Assembly (NCBI GenBank): GCA_028571685.1
Contig: CM053164.1
Location: 41,218,501-41,282,500 of the forward strand
DNA from: Heterohyrax brucei
Lineage: Eukaryota; Chordata; Mammalia; Hyracoidea; Procaviidae
DNA length: 64,000 nt
Reading direction: 5' to 3'
How positions within the stretch are numbered: position 1 is the stretch's first letter; each line of letters opens with the position of its first letter. Below the pieces are notes generated by a model that saw only the letters and a program-made list of their open reading frames with translations, ran no database searches and was not told the origin of the DNA. The translations under genes were made by a program, and so were the position numbers. This document shows positions 22,011-33,109 of the stretch, piece after piece.

Positions 22011-23143
22011 TATCATGGATTGAATTATGTTGCCTGAAAAATGTGTGTAGCAATTTGTCTGGGCCATGATTCCTAGTATTGTGTGATTGTCCTGCATTTT
22101 GTGATTTTCCTACGCTGTAAATCCTCATCTCTGTCTGTAGTTAATAAATCGGATTATGTTAAAGAGGATTAGAGTGTGGCTATAGGACCCTTCCTAAGGT
22201 CATCTCCCTGCTCCAAGGTAAAGGAAGTTCCCCTGGAGTGTGGCTTGTACCACCCTTTATCCTTCCATCTTGCAAATGATAAAAGGAAAGTGAAGGGAAG
22301 CAAGCAGAGAACTGGGGACTTCACACCATCAAAAAAGCAGTACCCAGAGCACAGCAAATCCTTTGGACCTGAGGTTCCTGTGCCAAGATGCTCTCAGACC
22401 AAAGAAAGACTGATGCAATACAAGAACCTTCTTCCAGAGCCGATAGAGAGAGTGAGTTCCCCTGGAGATGGTAACCTGAATTCAGACTCCTAGCCTACTG
22501 GACTGCGAGAGAATAAACTTTTCTTTGTTTATAAGGTCTCATAATTAAGTTTGTGAACTCATCCTAGAAGAAGTGCTACATACCTCACTGCTGAATATCA
22601 CTATGATCACCTTTGAAGTACTCCATTTGGGAAGCTATGCACTGACTCCAGTGTCTAGTCCACCCTTCAAAGCAGTTCTGGAATTCTTTCCCTAGAAATG
22701 CCATCAGAGCTGTCACTGTATTACCTTTGATGTCCTGTCATCAAAAGGTCTTCCTTTCAATATTTTTATCTTCAGGTAAAGAAAAAAATTACTGGAGGCC
22801 AGATCAGGTTAGTAGCGAAGGTGTTCCAATACAGTTGTTTGTTTACTGGCTAAAAACTCCCTCACAGACAACTATTCAACAAAGTTTGAAAACTTGCCAT
22901 CATGCCAACAAGGTGTACAATGGCCATTCCAGAAAGAGTTCCAAATTTGCTCTGAAAGATGGAATAGACACTGGGGTCAGTGTGTAGCTTCCCAAGGGGA
23001 ATCCTTGAAAAGCAACTGTAGTGATTATTCAACACTGAGGTATGTAGCACCTAGAACAATTGAGTTTGTAGGCTTAGTTGTTGGATCTCTTAGCCGTCTA
23101 CTTGTAGATAGTTCTGTCATAGAAGCACTAGATGACTAAGTGA
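22011..23143 (+). mobile_element. MaLR/MLT1-type solo LTR inserted in the RTE LINE and itself carrying a mariner element
   Basis: It starts TATCATGGATTGAATTATG and has CTTTGGACCTGAGGTTCC near 22362. It has GAGAGAATAAACTTTTC near 22506 and ends TAGAAGCACTAGATGACTAA near 23120-23139. AGCTG lies on both sides (22006-22010 and 23144-23148) and looks like a 5-bp target duplication. A 559-bp mariner-derived element (22532-23090) interrupts it; without that the LTR is about 570 bases. No genes. Confidence 0.8.
22532..23090. mobile_element. Palindromic mariner-derived non-autonomous element (copy 1)
   Basis: A TA dinucleotide lies on both sides (22530-22531, 23091-23092), as expected for mariner insertion. 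The left about 385 bases are the reverse complement of a mariner 3' part (AAGGTCTCATAATTAAG, then CTCAGTGTC-like and GGTGTTCCAATACAG blocks). The right about 175 bases carry the same 3' end in sense orientation (CATTCCAGAAAGAGTTCC, then GAGGTATGTAGCACC). The element is therefore a long imperfect hairpin made from two inverted 3' ends, with no transposase. Copy 2, in mirror orientation, is at 31547-32098. Confidence 0.75.
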
Positions 23144-23357
23144 AGCTGCCTCCTCAAAATAGAGTCAGCTTTAATAATGTAGATAGCATCAAGCCTTTGG
23201 GACCTTCCGTTTTTCATGTGGCACAATTCAAAATGAGAGGTAACAGCTGCAAACACCCACTAGTAATCAGAACATATAATATACAAAGTATGTAAATCAA
23301 GGAAAATTGGAAGTCATCAAAAATAAAATGGAACACTTAAAAATGGATATCCTAAGC
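23144..23357 (+). mobile_element. RTE LINE, segment 2 (start of ORF, endonuclease N-terminus)
   Basis: GCTGCCTCCTCAAAATAGAG follows directly on segment 1. Then GGACCTTCCGTTTTTCATG and a decayed reading of the endonuclease start (ITYNIQSM-like near 23270) appear. It is split from the rest by an AfroSINE. Confidence 0.8.
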
Positions 23358-23543
23358 ATTACCAAAAAAAAAAAACAAACAAACAAAAAACACTACCATC
23401 AAGATGATTTCAATTTATAGCAACTCTGTAGGATATTGCAGAACTGCCCACAGAGATTCCAAGAAGCACCTGGCAGATTCCAACTGCCAAGCTTTTGATT
23501 AGCAGCAGTAGCATTTAACCACTACACCACCAGAGTTTCCAGT
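23358..23543 (-). mobile_element. AfroSINE within the RTE LINE
   Basis: A-rich tail with CAAA repeats, then CACTACCATCAAGATGATTT and ATTTAACCACTACACCACCA; complete and antisense. RTE sequence (ATTAGTGAGCTG) resumes just after. Confidence 0.9.
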
Positions 23544-26083
23544 GCTAGGCATTAGTGAGCTGAAAAGTGCAGGTATTGACCACTTTTAACCCAACAATTG
23601 CATGATCCAGTATGCTGGGAAATAAAAATCAAAGAGGAATGGTGTTACACTTATCATTAAAAAGCATTTTGAGATCTGTCCTGAAATACAAAGTAAGCAG
23701 TGATAGGATAGGTTAATATCTACAAGGAAGATCAGTTAATATAACTATTACTAAAATTTAATGCACCAATCACAAATGCAGATAAAAGTAACTGAAGATT
23801 TTTATGAATTTCTGCAGTCTGAGATCAATACAACATACAATCACAATGCATTAATAACTACAGTTGATTGGAATGCTAACATTAGAAACAAAGATCAGTG
23901 CTTGGAAAATATGGCCTTCCTGATAAAAATGATGCGGGAGATCACGTGGTAGAATTCAGCGAGACCAATGACTTACTCATTAGAAACAATTTTTCTCAAC
24001 AGAACTGTCAACAACTATACACATAAACCTTGCCGAATAAATTCCACAGCAATCAAATTGACTACATCTGGGAAAAAGGCAATGGGAAAATTCAATATTA
24101 TTGGTCAAGACAAAGCCAGCAGCCCAACTGCAGAACAGAGAATCAGTTGCTCATATACAAATTCAACTTAAAGCTAAAGAAAATTAAAGCAAGTCTATGA
24201 GAGCCACAGTATGACTTTGAATATATCCCACCAGAATTTAGAGACCATCTCAAAAATGGATTTGATGCACTAAGCACTGACAGTGGAAGACCAGAAGAAT
24301 TGTGGGGAGACATCAAGGATATCACATGTGGGGAAAGTGAAAGAGCATTAACAAGATGGAAAATAAAGAAAATATGAAAATGGATGTCAGGAGAGACTCC
24401 AAAAATTACTATTAGGCTCAAAGTAGCTAAAGTGAAGAATGATGAAGTAGAAATGCTGAACAAAAGATTTTGAAGGGCTGCTCCAAAAGACAAAGTAAAA
24501 TGTTATAACAAAATACACTAAGACCTGGAGTTAGAAAACTAGAAGGAAAGAATATAATCGGTGTTTCTCAAGTTGAAAAAACAGGAGAGAAAATTTAAGC
24601 TTCAAGTTACATTACTAAAGGATTCTATAAGCAAAAAATTAAATGATGCAGGAAGCACCAAAAGAAAGAAAGAAATGAATACACAAAGTCATTGTTCCAA
24701 AAAAAAAAGTCAACATTCAATCATTTCAGGAGGTAGTATACTATCAGGAGCCACTGGTCCTGAAGGAAGAAATGAAAGCTGCCTTGAAGTCACTGATGCA
24801 AACCAAGGCCCCGGAAGCCGATGGAATACCAGTTGGGATACTGCAACTAACAGATGCAATGCCAGAAACAGTCATCTGTGTCAAGAAAATTGGAAGCAGT
24901 TACCTGACAAATTGACTGGAAGACATCCATGTTCACGTCCATTTTAAAGAAAAATGACCAATGGAATGCAAAAATTACTGAACAATATCCTTAATATTAC
25001 ATGCAAACAAAATTTTGCAGAAGATAGTCCCAAAATGACTACAGTCATACAATCTACAGGAAAACGCCAGAAGTTCAAGCCTGATTCAAAAGAGCAAGCC
25101 CATGGTAGGAAAAATATCATTGCTGATGTCAGACAGATCTTGGCCAGAAGCAGAGAATACCAGAAAGATGTTCACCTGTGTTTTATCAACTACTCAAAGT
25201 TGTGCAGATGATGATAATTTGTAGGTAACATTACAAAGAGTGGTAATTTCAGAACACTTAGTTGTGTTCGTGCAGAATCTATACATGAGTTAAGAGCATT
25301 CGTTCAAAGAGAGCAAGAGGACACTGCATGGTTCAGGATTGGAAGAGGTATGTGGCAAGGTTATGTCCTTCCACTATAATTATTCATCTGTATATTAAAC
25401 AAATAACCCAGAAGCTAGACTACATGTAAAAGAATACATCCTCAGGATTGGATGAAGACTCATTAATGACCTTTTATATGCAAATGATACAATATTTCTT
25501 GCCACAATGAAGAGGACTTGAGGCACTTACTGATGAAGGTTAAAGACCACAGTGTTAGGTATAAATTACACCTAATATAAATAAAGAAAAAGAAAATCCT
25601 AACGAATGGATCTATAAATATCATGATAAAAGGAGAAAACACCGAACTTGTCTAGGAATTCACTCTACTTTAACCAACAATCAACACTCATGGAAGAAGC
25701 AGTCAAGAAATTAAAAGATATATTGCACTGGGCAAATCTGCTGCAGAGATCTCTTTAAAGTTCTAAAAGGCAAATGTGTCATTTTCATCTGATGACTAAG
25801 GTGCTCCTTAGTCATCATGGTCTTTTCAATAGCTTCATGTGCATGTGAAAGTGGACAATGAAAAAAGAAAACAGAAGAATTGATACATTCAAATTGTGAT
25901 GTTGGTTGAAGAACATTGGATATACCATGGACTGCCAGAAGAGTGAATGAATCAGTTTCAGTAGAAAGAAAACCCAATGTGAGCCTTAGAAATGACGATG
26001 GTGAGACTTCATCAGCTTGCTTTGGATATGTCATCAGGAAAGAATAATCACTTGAAAAGGACACTGTAGGGTAAAGCACTTGT
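23544..26083 (+). mobile_element. RTE (BovB-like) LINE, segment 3 (endonuclease and reverse transcriptase, decayed)
   Basis: In broken frames the + strand reads through AP-endonuclease-like sequence (QSEINTTYNHNALITTVDWNA near 23815-23885). It continues through the linker (24180-24700) and into reverse transcriptase (KKSQHS.., IIADVRQILARSREYQKDVH near 25110-25175). The catalytic box near 25475 is degraded to about YANDT. Many stops and frameshifts are present. This is the longest RTE copy here: about 3.5 kb of its own sequence across all segments. Confidence 0.88.
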
Positions 26084-26084
26084 T

Positions 26085-26281
26085 GTCAGTTGCTGATTCT
26101 GATTCATGGTGGCCTCGTGTGGTGATCCCATGTGTGCAGAGCCGAACTCCTCCATAGGGTTTTCAAGACTGTGGACTTTGGGAAGCAGATTGCTGGGCCT
26201 GTCTTCCAAGGTGCCACTGGGTTGGCTTAAAACCACCAACCTTTTTAGTGCTTAACCATTTGCACCACCTGGAGCTCCTGT
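26085..26281 (-). mobile_element. AfroSINE variant near the RTE 3' end
   Basis: TTGTTGTCAGTTGCTGATTC, then GCCGAACTCCTCCATAGGG, then CATTTGCACCACCTGGAGC is an antisense SINE of the subtype with a CAGATTGCTGGGCCTGTCTTCC-like insert. Confidence 0.8.
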
Positions 26282-26515
26282 GAGTTGGAATCAGCATGAC
26301 TTTAGTGGGCACTTTTGGAGCACCCCTTAGTAAAGTAGAGGGTCATTGAAAATCGGGAAAACTCTCATTGAGAGGGACTGACACAATATCCATTAACAAT
26401 GGCCTAAAACACATGGAGAGGGTGTGGGACCAGGCAACAGTTTAGTTCTGCCGTACAGAAGGTCACCATGAGTTGCGGCCGGCTCTGATACAACTGGCAT
26501 CAACAACTGCTCAAA
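26282..26515 (+). mobile_element. RTE LINE 3' terminus
   Basis: GTAGAGGGTCATTGAAAATC, then GTGTGGGACCAGGCAACAG, then the tail CATCAACAACTGC matches RTE 3' ends elsewhere in the window. It closes the copy that begins at 21690. Confidence 0.75.
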
Positions 26516-26689
26516 GCAAGAGGGAAGGAATGTGCTGATAGGCGAGCAGCTGCCGTGGGATGTGTTTTGGGTCAAAATGCCCCAGAAGAGGGAGTCAGCC
26601 CACATTCATCTCCCATTCAAGAAGCCAGGCTCACTTTGGTCCTAAGAATAAAGTACATTTGGAAGTTGTAAGGAAAGGCAGCAGGCTTC

Positions 26690-27360
26690 CAGAATTTACA
26701 TTCCCACCAGCCAGTGCATGAGGATTCCAGTTTCCCCACAGCCTCATCAATGCTTCTTATTATCTTCCTTTTTTATTACAGCCATTCTAGTGTAAAGTGG
26801 TATCTCATTTCACTTTTGATTTGTATCCCCCCAATTCCTAATCATATTCAGCATCTTTTCATGTATTTATTAAACATTTGTATATTTTCGGAGAAATGAC
26901 AATCTTACTGATTATTAATATCTCTTTATTTGCTTAAAAAATTATAATTTTACCTGTGATATGAGTAGCAAATATTTTTCACAGACTGTGATTTGCTTTT
27001 TGTTTTATTTATACTTTTCTTCCCATGCAAGTTTTTGTATTATACTCAAAAAGACCTTTTCCACTCCAGAACTATTATAAATTTTTCAAATGCCTTTGTA
27101 GTGTTTTCTTCTAGCAATATTATAGTTTAATTTTTTTCATAGTCAAATCTTTTATTCAACTAGAACTTATTTTAGTGTAAGGTGAGAGGCAGGAATACAA
27201 ATTTATTTTTCCCTAATGTCCTAATACCATTAAATAACCCCCACTGATTTGAAGGGACACATTTTTATTTACTAAATTCCTATGTACTTTGGAGTTTATT
27301 TCTCAGTTTTCTACTTCTTTCCATTTATAAATCTGTCTGTTCATGTACCAGTTCCCTGAA
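26690..27360 (-). mobile_element. Ancient L1M LINE, antisense
   Basis: CATTCCCACCAGCCAGTGCA, then GTGGTATCTCATTTCACTTT, then TTATTTCTCAGTTTTCTAC is an antisense L1M ORF2 C-terminus and 3' UTR. No open frame survives. Confidence 0.75.
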
Positions 27361-27598
27361 GATTGCACTATTAACTTTTTAACATGGGGAACTTCAAACA
27401 TGTAGAAAATGGTACAGCAAGCCTCCATAACTAAGCTTCAACAACCATCAACATTCTGCCATTCATTCTTGTCTTTCTTTTTTTTTAGTTTTCTGTTTTT
27501 TAAAAACACTTTCAAAAAAAAGTATAATTGCTTATAATTACTCCAATCACTAACAGCTAAGAATTTTTTAATATAGTCATGACTCCTCAATCACAACT
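27361..27598. other. Unassigned old repeat-like sequence
   Basis: CTTCAACAACCATCAACATT and the surrounding AT-rich sequence look like an old mammalian repeat, but I could not name the family. No gene. Confidence 0.35.
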
Positions 27599-27599
27599 G

Positions 27600-28075
27600 T
27601 GGTAGGCACAATAGTGGACCCCCTCCAAAACATGTCCATGTCCTAATTTCCAGAACCTGTGACTCTGTTAGTTTACAGGACGAGATGGATTGACTTTGCA
27701 GATGTGATTAAATTAAGGATCTTGGGATGGGGAAATTATTCTGGATTATCTGGGTAGGCTAAATGCAATCACAGGAGTCCTTACAAACGGGAGGCACAAG
27801 GGTCAGAATCAGAAAATACGACCACAGAAGCAGACATCAAAGTGATGTGGGGCCATGAGCCAAAGAATATAGTCAGCCTCTAGACGGTGGAAAAGGCAAA
27901 GAAATGGATTCTCCTTCCAGAGCTTCCAGAAGGAATACAGCTCTGCAGATGTAACCCTGTGAGACCCATCTGGGATTTCTGACCTCCAGAACACTAAGAA
28001 AACACATTTCTGTTGCTTTAAGCTACTGAGTACAGTGATTTGTTACAGCAGCAATAGGAAACTAATACAACAATG
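27600..28075 (+). mobile_element. MLT1/MaLR LTR (older, eutherian-wide type)
   Basis: GGTAGGCACAATAGTGGACC, then TGCAGATGTGATTAAATTAA, then TTCTGTTGCTTTAAGCTACT, ending GCAATAGGAAACTAATAC. This is the MLT1-like LTR pattern in sense orientation, more like the general mammalian LTRs than the younger copies at 17246, 22011 and 33110. Confidence 0.7.
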
Positions 28076-28227
28076 AACAAAATTAGCAACAACTCCTTGC
28101 TATCCAGACCATGTTCAGTTCTCCCAGATATTTTTTCAAAGTTTGTATACAGGTTGCATTTAAAACATAATTAACACTTATAGGGCCAGAGAATTTTCTT
28201 ATTACTATCAGGTTTAACCTAAATTGA

Positions 28228-28405
28228 TTAAAAACAACCAACACCCTCAAACCCATTGCCACTGTGTCAATTCTGACTCATGGTAAACCAATAGAACAGA
28301 GTAGAACTACACCATAAGGTTTCCAAGGATCATCTAATGGATTCAAACCACTGACCTCTTGGTTAGCAGCCACGCCCTTAACAACCACACCACCAGAGCT
28401 CCAAA
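28228..28405 (-). mobile_element. AfroSINE
   Basis: CCCATTGCCACTGTGTCAAT, then GGATTCAAACCACTGACC, then CACACCACCAGAGCTCC; complete, antisense. Confidence 0.9.
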
Positions 28406-28671
28406 ATAGTAAAAACTGAACCCATGAATAAATCCATGTAGTTAACCAGCTCCCAAGTCATTGGGCCTAGATTTTCTAATTTGAAAAGCAAGAAGGTTGA
28501 AGTCATTCATGCAGGATCCACGTCTGGGCTTCAGCGGCAACCCGTATGTGAACTTCGAGAGAGGAGGTGCTCTTTCTCAGTTGTTCTGTACCTCTGAATC
28601 TCCTGAGGTCCCAGCCCCAGCCAGCTGGACTCAGTTACTTCTCTTATTCCGGATCAGGAGCCCTCCACAGC

Positions 28672-28757
28672 AGGTAAGCCCTACAACCTCCTAACCAGAA
28701 GAATGAGAGTTTGAATCCACCAGCTGCTCCTCAGAAATCCTCTGAGGTAGTTCTACT
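28672..28757 (+). mobile_element. AfroSINE fragment
   Basis: CCTCCTAACCAGAAGAATG, then GTTTGAATCCACCAGCTGC and TAGTTCTACTCTGTCC are the central part of a sense AfroSINE. It directly abuts an antisense copy. Confidence 0.75.
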
Positions 28758-28764
28758 CTGTCCT

Positions 28765-28932
28765 AAACCAAGAGCAAATCTACTGCTATCAAGCTGATTC
28801 TGACTCATAACAACCCTATAGGTCAGAATGAACAGCCCCATGGAGTTTCCAGGGAGTGCCTGGCAGGTTTGAACGGCTGGCCGTTTGGTTAGCAGATGTA
28901 GTACTTAACCACTACGCCACCAGGATTTCCCT
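28765..28932 (-). mobile_element. AfroSINE
   Basis: CTACTGCTATCAAGCTGATT, then GGCAGGTTTGAACGGCTGG, then CACTACGCCACCAGGATTTC; antisense and complete. It pairs head to head with the sense fragment at 28672. Confidence 0.9.
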
Positions 28933-29209
28933 ATACGGTCATTTTTATGTCAGAGTTGAGAGCAACAGCTTTGGGGGTTTTGTTGTTTTATTCTTATTCT
29001 GCTTTACTATTCTCTGTCAGAAAGGTGTTACACACAAGGTTCCAGAGGTTCTCATGTCAACTTGGAGACTTAGCAGAGTCAGAGGAAGAAAAAAACATTA
29101 GGAGCTTAGCCAACAGCAATTGAAGGAAAATATTTGCTTGAGACACATCAAGTTGATTCAGATGCCTTCCTGGCTCACCCACTCTGACTGAGACACTGAG
29201 CTGGGTGCC

Positions 29210-29405
29210 AGGTTAATTGTCTGTCCTTGAGTTGGCCCCCAACTCACGGCAACCCCACCAACAATGGGACAAAACACTGTCTGGTCCCTGTTATTCCCAT
29301 GATCAGACTGTTGTGTTCCACAGCATTTTCACTGGCTGATTTTAGGCAGTAGATTGCCAGGCCTTTCTTCTCAGTCTTCCAGTCTTAAAGTTCTGCTGAA
29401 ACTTG
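29210..29405 (-). mobile_element. RTE-tail SINE (AfroSINE-related variant)
   Basis: TGTCCTTGAGTTGGCCCCC, then CCCCACCAACAATGGGACAA, then GGCAGTAGATTGCCAGGCC is the antisense variant with a longer central insert. Confidence 0.65.
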
Positions 29406-29427
29406 ATTTATCAGATGGAAATGTGTG

Positions 29428-29575
29428 GCACCCAGTTAAATCTGAATTTCAGATAAACATCGAGCTTTCTTTTTTCTTTTTTTTTTTTTAGAATGTCTCA
29501 TGGAGATATTTGGGACATACATTAAAAAAAAAGTCATTCATTGTTTATCTAAAACTAAATTTAACTGGGAGTCTG
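29428..29575. mobile_element. Palindromic MITE-like element
   Basis: CCAGTTAAATCTGAATTTCA at the left is mirrored by CTAAATTTAACTGGG at the right. The inner arms AGATAAACAT and TTGTTTATCT also pair, around a T-run/A-run core. The structure suits a small non-autonomous DNA transposon of general mammalian type; I could not name the family. Confidence 0.5.
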
Positions 29576-29599
29576 GATCTGACTAAAATCATCTGGATC

Positions 29600-30868
29600 T
29601 GACTTGATCCTGCTCCCGGAAGACCAACCCAAATGCCAGCTTCCAGGATCCAGTTACCCTGCCCCTGGACTAAAGAGCAGTGCTGTGAGTAGGGGCCAAA
29701 GAAGGTGACAAGAAAGAAAAGAGCCAGGGTTTCCGAAGGACCTCATGAGGCCTAAAGCTAGGAGAGGCAGGCAAGTCCTAATCTAATCATCTCTGGTCAC
29801 CATAGAAACCAGCTATAACATCAGCTAGCAGTATTGGTGAGCTCCAAGGAGCTCTCTGTCAGTGCAGACTCCACCTTCCTCTCTTCAGGGCCCACTCCTG
29901 TCAGGCCTCCTTCCCGTGATGTCTCTAATGTTGTTCTCCCCCACGAGATAGCAACAACCTAAGTGGCCCTCTTCCTCCCAAACTCAGTACTCTGTCTGTT
30001 GAGTCACTGCCTCAGACAGCTGTCCTTCAATGCTGGGAGAGATGAGACACCCGGTCCCTGGTCTTGATGTAGTCACAGTCTAGCCAGGAACAGACTACAC
30101 AGGAGATACTGAAGTAGCCCAAGGACGTACAGCAGACCCTAGGAAGAAAGCCTAGGTTGGACTATGAGTTGTAGGTGTCCCACAGAGAATAAAATGAGGC
30201 TTTGTTTAGCACCAGGCCTCCCAACCTCCACAGAGCAGGTACCCTGTCTGCCCACAGATCTCTGTCCTTTCTGGGGTACCCTAACTCTCCTGACCCACAG
30301 CGTGATTAAACTGATCAGAAAAATGTTAAATCTTTCAGACAAACTTTGGGCTGGCAGTAAGTTTTGAATACAAATATTCAGCTTTGCAGTGACTCATTTT
30401 ATTTGACTTTGGAAATTAGAGCCTCTTTGAAGGTATGCAAATTTTTTAAAATGTCCCTGACTCTGAAAGAAAAGGCATGAAGACTTCATCAAGTTCTTAT
30501 GCAAACTGTAGAAAAGACTTTTGCAGCCCACCATTCTTCTCTGCACCTCTACAGGACCAGCCATGACATCAAAACAGCTGTACTGAGGAAAGTCACAGTC
30601 ACATCTGAGCAAGCAGGAAAAAACCATGAGGCTGTCTCTTCTGGCCAATCAGGATCATCACACGGAAGAAGCTTGGCCCATCTTCCACCTTCTAAAGGCT
30701 GGGAAATGAAGACCCCTCCCCCAAGCTTTCCCACCCCACCCCACCCATTATCAGCAATCCAAATTCTCCTGGCCTCCCTGGGGTCTGGGTCCTTAAAGAC
30801 ACCAGATCTGTCAAGGAATTCAGAAGAACATGTATTAACCGTAGTATTTGCATTGGTTTAAAGATGTT
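29600..30868. other. Mostly unique non-genic sequence
   Basis: No exon was recognised. A weak L2-like block lies near 30030-30110 (CCCTGGTCTTGATGTAGTCA, then GGAACAGACTACACAGG). Open frames near 30499-30861 lack domains. Confidence 0.45.
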
Positions 30869-30869
30869 T

Positions 30870-32640
30870 TTGTTTATTTTGGTTTTTTTTTTCAGCACTT
30901 TCTGTTTTACTTTTAGATGATGGTTTGCAGAACAGACTACTTTCTCGTTAAACAGCATATATATTGGTTTATAACAATGACTAACAACCCCACAGCATGT
31001 CAGTATTTTCCCTCCTCAACATTGGGTTCCCTATCACCAACACTGCTGTGCCATCATGCCACCTTGCACAATGGCCATTCCCCATTTGTCCCCTTTTGTT
31101 TTATGGGCCTGTCCAATCTTTGGTTGAAGGGGGAACCTCAGGCCAGCTTCATTACAGAGCTGAAAAGGTGCCTGGTGGGCATACTCTCAGAGTTTCTCAA
31201 GTCTCTGTCAAGTCAGCAAGACTGGTCTTTCTTTCTGAATTGAAATTTTGTTCTATGTTCTTTTCCATCTCTGTCCAGGACCCTCTGCTGTGATCTCTGT
31301 CACAGCAGTCAGTGGTGGTAGCTGGGCATCATCTAGTTGTTTGGACTCACTCTGATGGAGACCTCTGTAGATGTGGTCTATTAGTCCTATGGACTAATCT
31401 TTTCCTTGACATTTTAGTTTTTCTTCCTTCTTCTTTTGCTTCCAAAGGGACGAGAGCAGTAGAGTATCTTCAACGGACACTCACAGGCTTTTAAGACCCC
31501 AGACACTACTCACCAAAGTAGTCTGTAGAACCTTTTATTTAGACTAGATCCAACAATAAGCCTGCAAAGTTAATTGTTCTAAGTTCTACATACCACTTTG
31601 CTGAGTATCACTACAGTCACCTTCAAAGTACTTCTCTTTGGAGTTATGCACCAATGCCAGCACCTTATCCACCCTTCAAAGCAACTTTGGAATTCTTTCT
31701 GGAATGGCCATTGTGCACGGCAGCATGGTGGCAAGTTTGTGAACTTCACTGTCTAGTTGTCTGTGAGGGAGTTTTTATCTGATAAACAAATAACTGTATT
31801 TGCTCTGTACTCACCTGATCTGCCCCCAGTGACCTTTTTCTTTACCTGAAAATAAAGGAAATATTGAAAGGAAGATATTTTCATAACATTCAGAACATTC
31901 AGGACGTCAAGGGTAATTCGAGGACAGTTCTGATGGCCATTCTAGAAAAAGAGTTCCAAAATTGCTTTGAAGGATGGAGTGGATGTTGGCATCAGTGCAC
32001 AGCTTCCCTAGGGCAGTACCTCAAAGGTGACTGTTTCAGCAATGAGGCATGTAGCCCTTTTTCTAGGATGAGTTCATGAATTTAATCGGCAGTCTTCGTA
32101 AGCTGTGTTATACCAGTTGAGCTGGATATTCCATGAGACCATGGTCCCCACAGTCCTCAGTCCAGCACTTCAGTCCCCCAAGAAACTTAGACGCGTCTGT
32201 GAAGCTTCCATGACCCTGCCTTGGGCAAGTGGTGCTGGCTTTCCCAATATTGTACACTGTCTTACCCTTCACCAAAGCTACCATTTGCCTGTTGTCTATT
32301 TAGTGTTTTCCATCACCATCCCTCCCATCCTTGGTAACTATGACTGTTTCTTTTTCGTGTGTAAACCTTTTTACGAGCTTTTTAAAAATAGGATTAGTCT
32401 CATACAATATTTGCCCTTTTATGACTGACTGAGTTCAGTCGGCATCATGCCCTCTAGTTTCCACCACGTTATGAGATGCTTCAGAGATTCACCACCGTTC
32501 TTTACGGCGCATAGTATTTCCCTGTGTGTAGGTACCACGGTTTGATTATCCACTCATCAACTGACAGACATCTAGCTTATTTCCATCTTTTCACTATAGT
32601 GAACAATGCTGCAATGAATGTGGGTGCAGACATATTAGTT
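30870..32640 (-). mobile_element. L1 LINE 3' UTR and ORF2 C-terminus, antisense, split by a mariner-derived element
   Basis: TTTTAGATGATGGTTTGCAG, then CACAGCATGTCAGTATTTT, then CACAGCAGTCAGTGGTGG repeats the antisense L1 3' UTR order seen at 11595-12490. After the mariner insertion (31547-32098) it continues with GTGTTATACCAGTTGAGC and then ORF2 C-terminus (CATGCCCTCTAGTTTCC, then CATCTTTTCACTATAGTG). No intact frame. Confidence 0.85.
31547..32098. mobile_element. Palindromic mariner-derived non-autonomous element (copy 2)
   Basis: TA flanks both sides (31545-31546, 32099-32100). The left about 150 bases are an inverted mariner 3' end (CACCTTATCCACCCTTCAAA). The right part is the same 3' end in sense orientation with a longer internal segment (GTGAGGGAGTTTTTATCTG, then CTGATCTGCCCCCAGTGACC). 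It is the mirror image of copy 1 (22532-23090). Both have the same non-standard end starting GATCCAACA and similar lengths (552 and 559 bases), so they come from one amplified subfamily. Confidence 0.75.
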
Positions 32641-32756
32641 AACCGAGAAAATCAGGGTTTCCAAAATTATGAGGCAAATATATATCCAACATACCAAATA
32701 AGCTATATCCCTGAATATGATCAAATAATTGGATTTCACAAAGCCTATGGATTTCC

Positions 32757-32920
32757 TGCAGTTCTGGTGGTGTAGTGGTTAAGCATTCAGCTGCTACCCA
32801 AAAGATCTGCAGTTGGAATCTACCAGCTATTCCTTGGAAACCCTGTGGGGCAGTTCTGCTCTGTCTTATAGGGTCAGTATGAGTCACAATCAACTCAGTG
32901 ACAATGGATTTGATTTTTGG
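32757..32920 (+). mobile_element. AfroSINE
   Basis: CTGGTGGTGTAGTGGTTAAG, then TTCCTTGGAAACCCTGTGG, then CTTATAGGGTCAGTATGAG and GGATTTGATTTTTGG; complete, sense. Confidence 0.92.
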
Positions 32921-32924
32921 CTTG

Positions 32925-33008
32925 ATGTGTCTTCTGCTGCCATGTGAATTCGAAACACCAACCTTTAGGTTAGCAGTTGAGCACAAACTCTTTGTGCCAC
33001 CTTGGGAC
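32925..33008 (-). mobile_element. SINE fragment abutting the previous AfroSINE
   Basis: GAATTCGAAACACCAACC, then TTTGTGCCACCTTGGGACC is the antisense tRNA-like half of a related SINE. It may be a second insertion into the tail of the first. Confidence 0.65.
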
Positions 33009-33109
33009 CCTACTGAACAAGTATAAACTATATTAATACCTATCCTGACTCCTCTCTGATTTTCTCAGAATTTACATCTCCTGAGCCCTTGACTGATGTT
33101 TTAATCATC

